Source: Plotosus lineatus
Taxonomy: Eukaryota; Chordata; Actinopteri; Siluriformes; Plotosidae
DNA length: 64,000 nt
Direction: 5' to 3'
Assembly (NCBI GenBank): GCA_024760905.1
Contig: CM045739.1
Span: 5,001 to 69,000 of the forward strand
The translations under genes and the position numbers were made by a program. The notes below the pieces were generated by a model. The model saw only the letters and a program-made list of their open reading frames with translations, searched no databases and was not told where the DNA came from. Positions 11,537 to 21,760 of this stretch are shown here, in pieces. The stretch's first letter is position 1. Each line of letters begins with the position of its first letter.

Positions 11537-11974
11537 GGTGAGATGGAGGCAGATGATTCGCTGTGGCGACCCCTGAAGGGAAAAGCCAAAAGGAAAAGAC
11601 CGCTTTAAAATCTGTCTGTGTTCAATTGTCTAGGTTTTTTTTTTTTTAAACATTATAGTGGATGCAATTTATTCTAGCCGCATTTTTATCAATAGTACAT
11701 CACCAACAGATGGTAGATTTGAACACAGCTGCTACTTGATCTACCAGTTTATATTCATCAGGAACCCCTTGTGGAACTCCTATAGCATCTATATAAAAGT
11801 GGGGTTATGTGAACCCTGCCACGTGATCGCAATTATAATGCTTTTTTCCAGGCACCTGGTAATACACTATTTACTCCTTTTAATAGTGTTCTTCTGTTTT
11901 AGGGTATATCGATACAGGAAATAACAAGGTGACGATAGCACATACACCAGTTTTATTATGTGGCAACCAAACAG

Positions 11975-12470
11975 CCTACGGTCTCCACACCGTGTCACTT
12001 CCTGATAAAGGGTTAAAACCAATATTCGTTGTATTCATGCTAGTGCACCATTCAGTGGCGTTTAAATTTAGTATCTGACCTGTGCCAGTCATGGTGATGC
12101 ATGAAAAATTCCCTCGAGCTACTACTTTAGAAAATTTTATTTTTCTCTCTGGTCCTGTGAGAGGATATACACTATACCATGTCATGCAGCTATTAGTCGG
12201 AACTGTATTATTTATCAAGTCTATTAGGCAATGCGGAGTTATTTCTGCTGGAATTATTCATATTGTACAGGCAGTTATATTTTTCTTGGTATCATCAACT
12301 TTGATGAGAAAGGTCGAGGTTGTCCGAGGTGTAAATTGCAACATTTCTCCCCATTGGCTGGTGGCTATATCTGAATAGCTTTTCCAGTCATACAGAAGAT
12401 TATTATGATTCTCAAATCCATTTGATCTCTTTCCCGTAGGGTTTTCCTTCTACGCCGTTCTTCTTGGTCA
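11975..12470 (-). pseudogene. ERV env, surface (SU) remnant
   Basis: Minus-strand frame with several N-glycosylation sites (NFS, NAT) and paired cysteines, located between the integrase end and the TM part. Position and composition suit the C-terminal SU portion of env. A longer upstream stretch is in mixed frames. It is separated from TM by the 3.1-kb RTE insertion and is non-functional. Confidence 0.55.
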
Positions 12471-12599
12471 CCTCAGCGTCAGTGACCACTAAGAGACTAG
12501 AGGCTCGTCGGTTTCTTCACTGGCTTTCGTGTCTACCCAGTCCTATTGATCCGAGTCCACACTATTACCAGGCTCGGCCTCGGTTGGCCCTTCCGCTTT

Positions 12600-13620
12600 G
12601 ATGACGCTTTTACAGTGTGTTAGACGAATCCACATTCCTCTTTCAGCTATTTTGATCGCAGTCGGGGTGGTCAGGAGTACTTGGTATGTGCCTTCCCACT
12701 TGGCTGAATGCTAGCACTGTTTTTTTGCTTCCGATTAGGCATCGTGTTTTGTGCAGATTAGACATGCTCTACAAAATTTTTCCCTCATAGATTGAAGCCA
12801 TAGGCAGTACATCTCTGATCTACCCGTCTCACCGTCCCTCCTGTTGAGACATGGGTTTTTCCGTGGCTCAATAATGTTGCCCATCTTAAATAGGTTCTTT
12901 GGTAAGATCGGTTTGTTATCGGGACAGGTATAGAGTCCGTTTATGATCTGTGCCCCTTCGTTTATCCAGGATGCGTCATCACTTTCTGGGCTTTGTTCCT
13001 GCATATCCTGTAAAACATCTCTGAAACGATGTCGGATGACCTTGAAGTCACCAGTGTTGTTGACTTGCCGATTTCCTGTTCGTATACCCAGTCGATACAG
13101 TGGATGTGTTATTTCTGCATAATTCGGTATCCATGCTCTGCAGTAATTCGTCAGTCCTAGAACGGACTTCATTTGTTCGTCACCGGCTTTGGTACTTGCA
13201 ATACTGCTGCTTTTCTGTCAGCCACAATGGTTCTACCTCCTGCACTCAGATTATGCCCCAAGTATGACGTTAGAAACCACAAATCTGTAAACTCGTTACC
13301 GACCTTGTGCCCTTCAGCTGACAGATGTCAGAGGAGTGCTATGGTATCTTTTCTGCAGGTTTCTTCATCTGGCAAGGCCAGAACTGACTATTCTTATCGA
13401 GATGCGCCGAGAAAAATGCGTTGCCGATATCCACCACAGTAAAGCGAGTTGCATCTGGTCTTAGGCTGTTTAAAAGGGATCTGCCACACACGGGGCTCTC
13501 TGGATTACTGCATCATCGACAGCTTGTAAATCTTGTACCATTCTCCACCAATACTCCTGCTTTCAGCATTATTTCAATTACAGGCTCGATTCCTTCTTTG
13601 GCATCTGGTTTAAGGGGATA
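12600..13620 (-). pseudogene. ERV pol: RT and integrase remnants
   Basis: Reading down the minus strand: an RT block with VVDIGNAFFSAHL near 13395-13440 (catalytic Asp motif A region), then LGLTNYCRAWIPNYAEITHP at about 13080-13165 (RT connection). Next comes an integrase N-terminus with CRACLICTKHDA (second pair of the HHCC zinc site, about 12737-12775), and the integrase C-terminal segment with [13 protein letters not shown] (about 12640-12710). RNase H and the integrase catalytic core are absent or unrecognisable. Several frames and stops; dead. Confidence 0.75.
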
Positions 13621-14335
13621 CCGTTTGATACGGGGACAATATTCAGTTTTTGGCCGTATCTGGACCGAAGTTCACACCTTTATCAGCCCTCATCTGCAGG
13701 GCCTTTAGACCACAATTCTTCTGGGACCTCACCGAGTGCTTCATTTGCCTCGTGTTCGAACATTTTGTCAGCTGTATCTTTTCTGTAGGTGGACGCCCAT
13801 ATATACTTGGGTCGTCCATTGGATTGTCTTTTCCAGAGTCCCGTTCTTACACCGTACTCACAAATTCGGTTGTGTTTCTTTCCGGTCCTCAGCACCTTCT
13901 CCTGCTTCTACCAGGTTTCCTCCAGATCATGGTACCGTGTTTATACAGGGACACGCGAGGGTGTCCGTCGTCTTCGTAATGACGCCGGTTTTTTTAGGCA
14001 GAATTGCTGCCATTTCATCACCATACACACAGGTGAGTGTTATCCTGGTCGGTGTGACTTTTTGCAATGCCCATTCATATTCTGGGTAGAGATCCGGACA
14101 AGGTCGGAACCACGTTGTCGTCATGTGTAGATCATTTGGATTCATGGCTTCGGTTCCTGGAACGGTCAATGACTTCCCTATTCTCGTTAGGGCATCTCCT
14201 GTTGCACAGGGTTGTTTATTTGCAATATCAAGGGTGTAATAATAAAACGGTTCTCCATGTCCTTGTAGGACCATCAGGCCTTTTTCCTCTAGTTCTTTTC
14301 TTTAACAGCACAAGTCATTGTGTGGCTGATGGGAT
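13621..14335 (-). pseudogene. ERV pol N-terminal region, unresolved
   Basis: Lies between the protease and the RT block and contains two open minus-strand stretches (13683-13895 and 13927-14274). Neither has a motif I recognise. Position argues for the linker and early RT of pol. Frames switch repeatedly. Confidence 0.4.
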
Positions 14336-14605
14336 CAGCCCTATTGCAGCATTCCATCTCTGCCTAATAAATTTACTGGACATTCAGGCATATACAATGT
14401 CGGCATATGGTAGATTGATCCTTCTGGATCTCTGATTCACACCGGCTCGGAGATGTGCACAGTAAAGTACGAGACGAGACCGTGGTGGTCAGTCTCGTCA
14501 CCGTTTTAGTCCTGGTATTGGCTCATTGCAGGTGGTTCTACATGCACCCGTGTCACATAGAAAGGTCACTTCTTTCCCATCCACTATTAGTCTTATTTCC
14601 GGTCG
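14336..14605 (-). pseudogene. ERV protease remnant
   Basis: The minus strand shows FLCDTGA, an aspartic-protease active site (codons at 14543-14554), and downstream PVNLLGRDG (14349-14387), the conserved C-terminal retroviral protease block. The spacing suits one retropepsin-like domain. Stops and frame changes lie between the two motifs. Confidence 0.75.
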
Positions 14606-14699
14606 GCAAATATCCAGTGCCGGCATTTCTTCTAAATTTAGAGCAACTTCTTTTTGGGCTGAATCCTTCGTCTGTGTGGCAGGTTCAATTCGACCTGAA

Positions 14700-15370
14700 G
14701 AGGTACTACTTTTACATGATGTATCTAGTCATGCTGAACTCTGGTTTTGTTTCCGTTCTGGACAATCTCTGCTGTAATGTCCTTTCTTGCCACATGCCCA
14801 GCATTCATCCCCTCCAGGTTTTTAAAACTCCTCTTCCTCGCCCTCTCGTCCCCTGAAAATATACTTCAGGGTCACCACAGTCCTCAAAGAAGGTTTCTAC
14901 TCTTTTTGGTTACTTTATCTGCATGCATTGCCTGATCGGCATAATCCTCCAGCTGCATTACTCTCTTGTGCTGCACCATGCAGACCATTTTTCAGGTGTA
15001 TTGCAAATGTTTGGCCCCCTGTTGGCCCGTCATCAACTTGTAATCGGAATGCCTCTTCCACAACTTCTCGTCATCCTCTTTTCTATGGTCCAGTACTTCG
15101 TGTTCTCCAATATCTTCATTTTTCTCCTTAGTTTTCTCTTTGTCCTCCCCCCGCCCATCTTTTTCACTTGCTTTTTTAGGCCTACTGTTTTTAACCCCCA
15201 TTTTAACCCAATTTGGACCAGTGGTTTGTTGCACCTAGGGTGTCCTAACACTGGTTTATCTTTTCCTATGGGACAACGATTAATTATTTCTGTGGTAACC
15301 CTCAAGCTTCTACCTTTTCAGGCGGAGGGTTCTTGCCTCTGCATCCACAAAAACTCGTATTGATCCCACA
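14700..15370 (-). pseudogene. ERV gag with zinc knuckle
   Basis: A CCHC nucleocapsid zinc knuckle, CWACGKKGHYSRDC, is encoded at 14762-14803 on the minus strand. Upstream on that strand is a Lys/Arg-rich open stretch (15033-15305). The zinc knuckle binds genomic RNA during packaging. Most of matrix and capsid is short or missing and the frame is interrupted. Confidence 0.7.
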
Positions 15371-15439
15371 GTTGTTTATATGAGGAGGTTAATCAAGGAT
15401 TACGTCCTCCATTCACACACATTCATTCCTCCACGGCCG

Positions 15440-15715
15440 TTCAGTTTATAGACAGGGGAGTCCGCCCTCCCTTTTTTATTTTATTTATTTTTTACGCGGA
15501 ATTTAACAGTCTCTCCGCAACCTCGTGTTGCTTTTATTTACCCGCCATTGTCTAGAATACCCAGGGTTTTGTTTATAGACAGGGGAGTCCGTCCCTCCCT
15601 TCTTTCCCTAATAAACCGAGCTCATTCACTTTTGTTTTTTTTCCACGGAATTTAACCGTCTCTTTACTTTTTAAACCTTTGTTCCCGAGTTCATTCACTT
15701 CTGTTTTTAAAAGAA
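15440..15715 (-). repeat. Direct duplication in the ERV leader
   Basis: The segment GTTTATAGACAGGGGAGTCC is present at about 15444 and again at about 15570. It is followed in both by a pyrimidine-rich run and then ACGCGGAATTTAAC or CACGGAATTTAACC and GTCTCT. The unit is about 123 bp. It lies in the untranslated leader between gag and the PBS. Confidence 0.65.
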
Positions 15716-15888
15716 ATTAACTCACCCCGTGTTTCCTCCTCGGCTTGCCGTCGATCCTTGGATCCCCTGCGGACAGGTGGATCCTCCCGGTCCCAAATAG
15801 AGTCTGATGTCAACTCACTCGAGTTGCCTTGGCCAAGGATTTCACCGGTGTCCACCGCATCAGCAGGAATCGTCGGGTATGTTGGCAT
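15691..15888 (-). other. ERV leader open stretch with splice-donor-like site
   Basis: A 65-residue open frame starts next to the primer site on the minus strand. It contains ACACGGGGTGAGTTAA, which resembles a 5' splice donor (GGTGAGT), as expected in a retroviral leader for making env mRNA. The peptide has no recognisable domain. Role inferred only from position. Confidence 0.35.
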
Positions 15889-15904
15889 CCGGCTCGAAGG
15901 ACCA
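15887..15904 (-). promoter_or_regulatory. ERV primer-binding site, tRNA-Tyr type
   Basis: On the + strand these 18 bases equal the 3' end of eukaryotic tRNA-Tyr including CCA (ATCCGGCTCGAAGGACCA), so the minus-strand RNA would pair with that tRNA. It sits 6 nt from the 5' LTR boundary at 15911. Perfect match to the tRNA-Tyr acceptor/T-arm end as I know it. Confidence 0.8.
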
Positions 15905-15910
15905 AGTTAA

Positions 15911-16083
15911 TGTCAGGTTCTAAATCAACACGCACACACTCATTAGGAAGGAGACACAGAGAGTCAAGTTCATTCTCATATGAGGAGAGCAGTCGGCTTC
16001 ATAGCCAATTACAAGTCTCCTAGCTGCTCTGGCTTGAAACCTGACCGAGAACCTCTTTAATTCCTTCAGGGTGATTTCTAGTT
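15911..16083 (-). repeat. ERV 5' LTR, first part
   Basis: Matches 7521-7690 of the other LTR. It is cut by the Rex3 insertion; the last 12 bases (TGATTTCTAGTT) are the Rex3 target duplication. The remaining LTR resumes at 19451. Confidence 0.9.
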
Positions 16084-16501
16084 CCCCTCCTCGAATCGCC
16101 ACCTTATCGTGGTGGAGGGGTTTGCGTGACCTAATGATCCTAGGAGCTATGTTGTCGGGGGCAAATGCCCCTGGTAGGGTCACCCAAGGCAAACAGGTCC
16201 GGGGTGAAGGTCCAGACAAAGTGCGATTCAAAACAGACCCCTAAGACATGAGAAAACAACAGAGGAATCAGTCTCCCTTGCCCGGACGCTGGTCACCGGG
16301 TTCCCTCCTGGAGCCAGGCCCAGGAGGGGCTCAAGGCGAAGCGCCTGGTGGTCGGGCTTATGCCCATGGAGCCTGGCCGGGCCCAGCCCGAAAAGGAGAC
16401 ATGGGTCCGCCCTCCCATGGACCCACCACCCGTGGGAGGAGTTTTAGGGGTCGGGTGCAGTGTGAGTTGGGTGGCAGCCGAAGGCATGGGTTCTGTCGGA
16501 C

Positions 16502-17260
16502 TGATCCTCGGCTGCTTACTCTGACCTTCGGGACATGGAATGTCACCTCTCTGGCGGGAAAGGAGCCGATTTGGTGCGTGAGGTGGAGAGATACCGACTA
16601 GATATAGTCGGGCTCACCTCAACGCATAGCTTGGGCTCTGGAACCATCCATCTCGAAAGAGGCTGGACCTTCTTCTATTCTGGAGTTGCTCATGGGGAGA
16701 GGCGGCGAGCCGGTGTGGGTATTCTTGTTGCCCCCCGTCTCGGTGCCCAAATGTTGGGGTTCTCCCCGGTTGACGAAAGGGTAGCTTCCCTCCGTCTTCG
16801 GGTGGGGACGGGTCCTGACTGTTATTTGTGCTTATGCACCAAATGACAGTTCAGAGTACCCACCCTTTTGGGGTCTTTGGGGGGGGTGTTGGAGAACGCC
16901 CCCTCGGGAGACTCGCTCGTTGTCTTGGGAGACTTCAATGCCCATGTGGGCAACGATAGTGTGACCTGGAAGGGTGTGATCGGTAGGTACGGCCTCTCCA
17001 GTCTGAATCCGAATGGTGTGTCGTTGTTGGACTTTTGTGCTCGTCATAGTTTGTCTATCACGAACACCATGTTCGAACATAAGGGTGTCCATAAGTGCAC
17101 TTGGCACCAGGACACCCTAGGTCGCAGTTCGATGATTGACTTTGTAGTCGTGTCATCGGACTTGCGACCATATGTTCTGGACACTCGGGTGAAGAGAGGA
17201 GCTGAGCTGTCTACCGATCACTACCTGGTGGCGAAGTTGGCTTCGTGGTGTGGGAGGTTG
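16502..17260 (+). pseudogene. Rex3: Rex3 endonuclease domain, frameshifted
   Basis: FGTWNVTSLAGKE starts the APE-type endonuclease. A frame change near 16560 is followed by DIVGLTSTHSL, where the motif Glu is replaced by Ser (SerThrHis). A second change near 16840 interrupts the CAYAPN segment. Then come [18 protein letters not shown] and STDHYLV (catalytic Asp/His). The protein would nick target DNA for insertion. Related copies have the same domains with different indels, so some breaks may be sequence errors. Confidence 0.85.
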
Positions 17261-17499
17261 CCTTCCAGACCTGGCAGGCCCAAGCGTGTAATCAGGGTCT
17301 GCTGGGAACGTTTGGCGGAGCCCCTCTCCGAGAGCCCTTTAACTCCCACCTCCGGCAGAGCTACAACCACGTTCCCGAGCAGGCAGGGGACATGGAACCC
17401 GAATCCGCCATGTTTCGCGCCTCACCTGCTGAGGCGGACGCCCATAGCAGTGGCCGGAAGGTCGCCGGTGCTTGTCGTGGCGGTAATCCCGAACCCGGT

Positions 17500-19110
17500 G
17501 GTGGACACCTGCGGTGAAGGGGCCGCCCAGCTGAAGAAGGAGGCCTATCGGGTTTTATTAGCCTGTGGGACTCCTGAGGCAGCAAACGGGTACCGGCAGG
17601 CCAAACGTGCTGCAGCCGAGGCTGTCGCAGATGCAAAATCTCGGGCGTGGGAGGAGTTCGGTGAGGGCCTGGAGAGTGATTATCGGTTGGCCTCAAAAAG
17701 GTTCTGGGCCACCATCCGATGCCTCAGGAGGGGGAAGCAGTTCTTCACAAACACTGTTTACGGTGGAGGTGGGGAGCTGCTTACCTTGACTGGGGATGTT
17801 GTTGAGAGGTGGAGGGAATACTTTGAGGACCTTCTCAATCCCACCAACACGCCCTCCGTGGAAGAGGAAGACCCTGGGGGTTCGGGTGAGGGTCCGCCCA
17901 TCACTGGAGTGGAGGTCACTGAGGTTGTCAAAAAGCTCCTCGGTGGTCGAGCTCCTGGGTTGGACGAGATCCGCCCGGAATACCTCAGGACTCTGGATGT
18001 TGTAGGACTGTCTTGGTTGACACGTCTCTGCAACATCGCGTGGTCATCGGGGGCTGTACCTCTGGATTGGCAAACTGGGGTGGTGGTCCCAATTTTTAAG
18101 AAGGGGGACCGGAGGGTGTGTTCCAATTATCGGGGAATTACACTCCTCAGCCTACCTGGTAAAGTCTATGCAGGCCGACTAGAGAGGAGGATCCGACCCA
18201 TAGGCGAACCTCGGATTCAGGAGGAACAATGTGGTTTTCGCCCTGGCCGCAGCACTCTTGACCACCTCTATACGCTCCACAGGATTCTGGAGGGGGCATG
18301 GGAGTTTGCCCAATCTGTCCACATGTGCTTTGTGGATTTGGAGAAGGCTTTCGACCGTGTCCCTCGAAAGATCTTGTGGGGCGTGCTGCGAGAGTACGGG
18401 CGTTCGGATCCGTTGCTACGAGCTCGTCGGTCGCTGTCTCACCGGAGCCAGAGTTTGGTCCGTATTGGTAACAGCAGCTCGGATTCGTGTCGGGTGGGAG
18501 TTGGAGTCCGCCAAGGCTGTCCTTTGTCAGCGATTCTGTTCATAATTTTTATGGACAGAATTTCTAGGCGCAGTCGAGGCGATGAGGGTTCTGGTTCGGT
18601 GGCCATCGGATATCATCTCTGCTTTTGCGGATGATGTTGTCCTTTGGCTTCATCAAGTCGGGCCCTCCAGCTCTCATTGGAGCGATTCGCAGCTGAGTGC
18701 GAAGCAGCCGGGATGAAGATCAGTACCTCCAAGTCCGAGGCCATGGTTCTCCAGTCGGACAATGGTGGAATGCACCCTCTGGGTCGGGATGAGGTCCTGC
18801 CCCAAGTGGAGGAGTTTAAGTATCTTGGGGTCTTGTTTACGAGTGAGGAAGGATGGAGCGAGAGATCGACAGACGGATCGCTGCAGCCTCTGCTGTTAAG
18901 CGGTGCCTGTACCCGGTCCGTCGTGGTGAAAAAGGAGCTGAGCCGCAAGGCGAAGCTCTCAATTTACCAGTCGATCTACGTTCCAACCCTCACCTATGGT
19001 CACGAGCTTTGGGTAATGACCGAAAGAACAAGATCACGGATACAAGCGGCTGAAATGAGCTTCCTTCGCCGGGTGGCGGGTTCTCCCTTAGAGATAGGGT
19101 GAGAAGCTCC
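17500..19110 (+). pseudogene. Rex3: Rex3 reverse transcriptase, frameshifted
   Basis: An uninterrupted frame from 16868 to 18634 runs through RT blocks [66 protein letters not shown] (motif A) and GVRQGCPLS (B). Near 18600-18640 the FADDVV segment (motif C) is shifted out of frame, and 18644-19102 carries the thumb and C-terminal part (YGHELWVMTERTRSRIQAAE). The final RRVAGSPLEIG is again out of frame relative to other copies. Confidence 0.85.
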
Positions 19111-19450
19111 GCCATCCGGGAGAGCTCGGAGTAGATCCGCTGCTCCTCCGCATTGAGAGGGGCCAGTTGAGGTGGCTCGGGCATCTGGTTAGAATGCCCC
19201 TGGACGCCTCCCTGGTGTGGTGTTTCGGGCATGTCCAACCGGGAAGAGACCCGGGGTCGACCTAGAACACGCTGGAGGGACTATGTCTCTCGGCTTGTCT
19301 GGGACCGCCTCGGTGTCCCCCCGGGAGAGTTGGAGGAAGTGGCTCGGGAGAGGGATGTCTGGACCTCTTTGCTAAGGTTGCTGCCCCCGCGACCCGACCC
19401 CGGACTAAGCGGAAGAAGATGAGATGATGATGAGATGATGATTTCTAGTT

Positions 19451-19751
19451 ACACATGTCATATTGATTTCCTAAAGGCGAGGGGTGTATGTGAAGCAGCA
19501 TCATGACCTTCATCATTGTTCTATGCTTATCTACTTTGTCTAGTTTAGAATGTTCATTTCAGCTCTCTATCCAGCTGCAGTTAGGGAGTCATCCCGTTGT
19601 TGTGTGAGAACTTCAAGGTCGTGTCCACTCGGCTGCCTCCCATGGAGATAGAGATGTTTCTGAAAAATACCTCAACAAGCAGTCTCCAACATTTATACTT
19701 GGAGTAACAAAACAGGTTAAAGATGTGGTAATTCATACAATTATTCCAACA
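19451..19751 (-). repeat. ERV 5' LTR, second part
   Basis: Continues the LTR interrupted at 16083 and matches about 7690-7990 of the 3' LTR to its terminal CCAACA. Followed immediately by the CCACC duplication at 19752-19756. The outer end of the provirus. Confidence 0.9.
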
Positions 19752-19756
19752 CCACC

Positions 19757-20135
19757 CAAACCACGGCGGCGGGGTTGATTTCACACACGCCAAGAACCGT
19801 ATTAAAGCCCCGTACATCCCAGAAAAGCGCGCACGTGACCGTAATGGCGATCTGAATGCCAGAGCATTAGATAGTGCGACACGAGGCGCAAAAGCTCCTC
19901 CGCCGCACCGCCTCGACGGAGGCACGCGGAAGGATACTCGCACTGAAAAGAGCCACGGCCACTCTAGATCCGATCCCCGCGACCAAAACCGTGACGGTGC
20001 TGGATATTTTCTGCAGACATATAACCGGTTCGAGCCCCTTTATAGCCTGGAAGAGCACACGCGTGACCGTACTTGCGATCCTAAGCCCGGGACACTAGAT
20101 AGCACAAAGCGGCGTGCACGTAGGGAAACCCCCAC
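19757..20135 (+). repeat. PLE leader tandem repeats (~230 bp), right part
   Basis: Continues the array from 7150-7520. GCGACACGAGGCGCAAAAGC (19875) pairs with GAGACACGAGGCGCAAAATC (7401). AACCGTATTAAAGCC (19797) and AACCGGTTCGAGCCC (20024) recur one unit apart, as do GTGACCGTAATGGCGAT and GTGACCGTACTTGCGAT. Removing the ERV restores a unit of normal length. Confidence 0.65.
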
Positions 20136-20179
20136 CCGTGTCCGGGAACGACACGCCCGCTCCTCCCATGTCCGCTGCC

Positions 20180-21290
20180 AAACTCTTCCCCGGCGCACGG
20201 CGTGACGGACGGTCCCTACCGCCATTCATAATGACCCAAACAGAGGACAACACACTAGCACTTCGCGACCGAACAACAATAACCAGTCTATCGAAAACAC
20301 ACAAAGCCTCCATCCGGAACTCAAAACATTAGCTAAAAATATGTACAACTTGATCAGAACGGTCCACCATCTACAAAACGTGGGGTACCCGAACGATATG
20401 CCACCGACTATCAATAAAATTCACGAACTATTGACCTCCTCGATTAATCCAGCCCTTCCGAACCCGAGAACAACCCTCCTGATTGAAGGCAGTGCCACTC
20501 GGTGGGCATACACCACACACCTCATCCTGAGAGATCACCGAGAGTGTGAGTCGGGACCTGTCGGACACCATCAGGTCACAGATCCCAAACGAATGGGCCG
20601 CTCTCTTCGACACCGCCGGTAGGTGGGCGGGTAAAACCTTAGGAAATAGGCTGACAGACCACATTAGACATGACCAGAGCAATACTGGTGCGTCTGGTGC
20701 AAGACGCACACTGCCCTAACGCGCAGGGCTCGTGTGGGGTAGCGCCGACCGAGTCGGACACGACGGAGGATTTTCCTCCCCTGAGGGCCCCCCCACGGAA
20801 AGGCCGACCCCCTTGCCCCGACGAGCCCCCCGCAGGGGCCCCAGGCAACCCAATAGCGACGACCCCTCTGCCCACAGGCAGAAGGACACCCAAATCCATG
20901 CAAACACACATAGGCTGACCCCTCGAGTGTCAGTACGGTCCACCGATGGGCACAACCAAAACACCCGAAAACCCCGAGGTATCCACCCGAATGGATGCCA
21001 CTCGGATCGATAACCAGACAAACGACAAAAACATAATGACAGAACAAAATATTCAAAAAAAAAAAAAAACCACCCACACAGTGCGGGTGCATGACCCTTA
21101 CCAAACAGACACCCTGAGGGAGATAACTGAACAGCAGGAGCCCATACAACATCAACACCCCCCTTAGACAGCGAATTCCCCGAATGTCCGGTCCCCCCAG
21201 GGCAACCCGTAACAACCGATGACACAGACTACTCCGGGCACACCCGTCGCAGGCTTTCAGCCAAACGGACATGAGCGAACCCTAAGAAAA
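20180..21290 (+). pseudogene. PLE N-terminal (gag-like?) coding region, broken
   Basis: Frame 1 (20221-20530) gives a helical stretch (KTLAKNMYNLIRTVHHLQNV, then PPTINKIHELLTSSINPA, then SATRWAYTTHL). A +1 shift near 20530 continues it in frame 2 (TESVSRDLSDTI..TAGRWAGKTL) to 20719. A Pro/Arg-rich linker follows (20735-21280), with an A-run at 21054-21069. It ends with a basic segment just before the SGNH domain. I do not recognise the domain. It is adjacent to, and could be fused with, the downstream modules. Confidence 0.5.
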
Positions 21291-21309
21291 ATAAACGGTA
21301 ACACAAGAA

Positions 21310-21760
21310 ATTAATATCGGGGACTCAAACTTGGGCAAAATCCAGAGATACGTCGACCAGGAACTCCAAATAGAATCGTACCCGGGTGCTACATTTAGAC
21401 ATGCAGCCACCCTCTTAGATAAGATCCAACCTAGTACACAGGTGTAAACGGTGATTATGGCTTTCGGAATCAACCACAGATCACGGTCACTGAGAAAAAC
21501 ATTCATCAAGCAATTTCAAATGGCATTCAGAAAGGCCAAGAGTAAATTCCCGATGGCGGAGATCTGGATCCCCCTACTAAATTATTCCAGGAAACTGACA
21601 CCGGTAGAAAGAATCAATTTGGAGGCCATGAACAAAAGTATTCAAAAAATAAACAACCACATTCCGCCATTACCACAAATACAATTTAATACGACCTCCG
21701 AGAACGTCCACTGGACCCGAGACGGCGAAATCCATCCTAAATCATTGGCTGGGATTTTTA
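21310..21760 (+). pseudogene. SGNH/GDSL-type esterase-like domain of the PLE
   Basis: Frame 1 reads INIGDSNLGKIQRYVDQ (block I, Ser at 21325-21327), PGATFRHAATLLDKI, then VIMAFGINHRS (block III, Gly 21466 and Asn 21472), AEIWIPLLNYS, and RDGEIHPKSLAGIF (block V, Asp 21721 and His 21733). These are the Ser, Gly/Asn and Asp-x-x-His positions of SGNH hydrolases. One in-frame TAA at 21445 interrupts it. The frame continues directly into the RT region with no intervening stop. Esterase-like domains are known in ORF1 of some CR1/L2 LINEs. Catalytic activity here is inference. Confidence 0.7.

Larger units (their letters stand above)
8493..11601 (+). mobile_element. Full-length RTE-clade LINE inserted in ERV env
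   Basis: Begins AATGCAGCCGTGAGGGAGGG and ends GAAGGGAAAAGCC..AAAAGAC. It is flanked by a 13-bp target duplication GCTTTAAAATCTG (8480-8492; 11602-11614). It holds an apurinic-type endonuclease and an RT with FADD motif, and the same 5' end is seen in the copy at 54926. RTE-clade assignment is from the RT motifs (GRSTTDA-like and FADDIVI regions); an Expander-like family is possible. All parts are frame-broken. Confidence 0.85.
16084..19438 (+). mobile_element. Rex3: Rex3 LINE, full length, in the ERV 5' LTR
   Basis: Flanked by TGATTTCTAGTT (16072-16083 and 19439-19450). Starts with CCCCTCCTCGAATCGCCACC, ends with GATGA-type short repeats, and shares sequence with at least four other copies here. 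The TGGCAAACTGGGGTGGTGGT segment (about 18068) matches the published Rex3 reverse primer as I recall it. Carries a 5' UTR, endonuclease, RT and C-terminal domain with several indels. About 3.35 kb, a plausible full-length size. Confidence 0.9.
7521..19751 (-). mobile_element. Endogenous retrovirus with two LTRs, nested insertions
   Basis: Direct repeats of about 470 bp (7521-7990; 15911-16083 plus 19451-19751) start TGTCAGG and end CCAACA. They are flanked by the 5-bp duplication CCACC (7516-7520 and 19752-19756). Genes read on the minus strand: leader and PBS at 15887, Gag zinc knuckle, protease, RT, integrase, env SU and TM, polypurine tract at 7991. By eye the LTRs differ at roughly 14 positions. 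Internal sequence without nested elements is only about 4.8 kb, so parts are deleted (RNase H and integrase core not seen). Motifs look class I (gamma/epsilon-like). It is defective in every gene. Confidence 0.9.

Noticed and set aside
11658..12378. Small + strand ORFs (88 and 98 residues)
   Set aside because: They overlap ERV env sequence on the opposite strand and have no domain.
20664..21272. 202-residue minus-strand ORF opposite the PLE linker
   Set aside because: Shadow of a GC-rich, Pro-rich + strand region; no recognisable domain.
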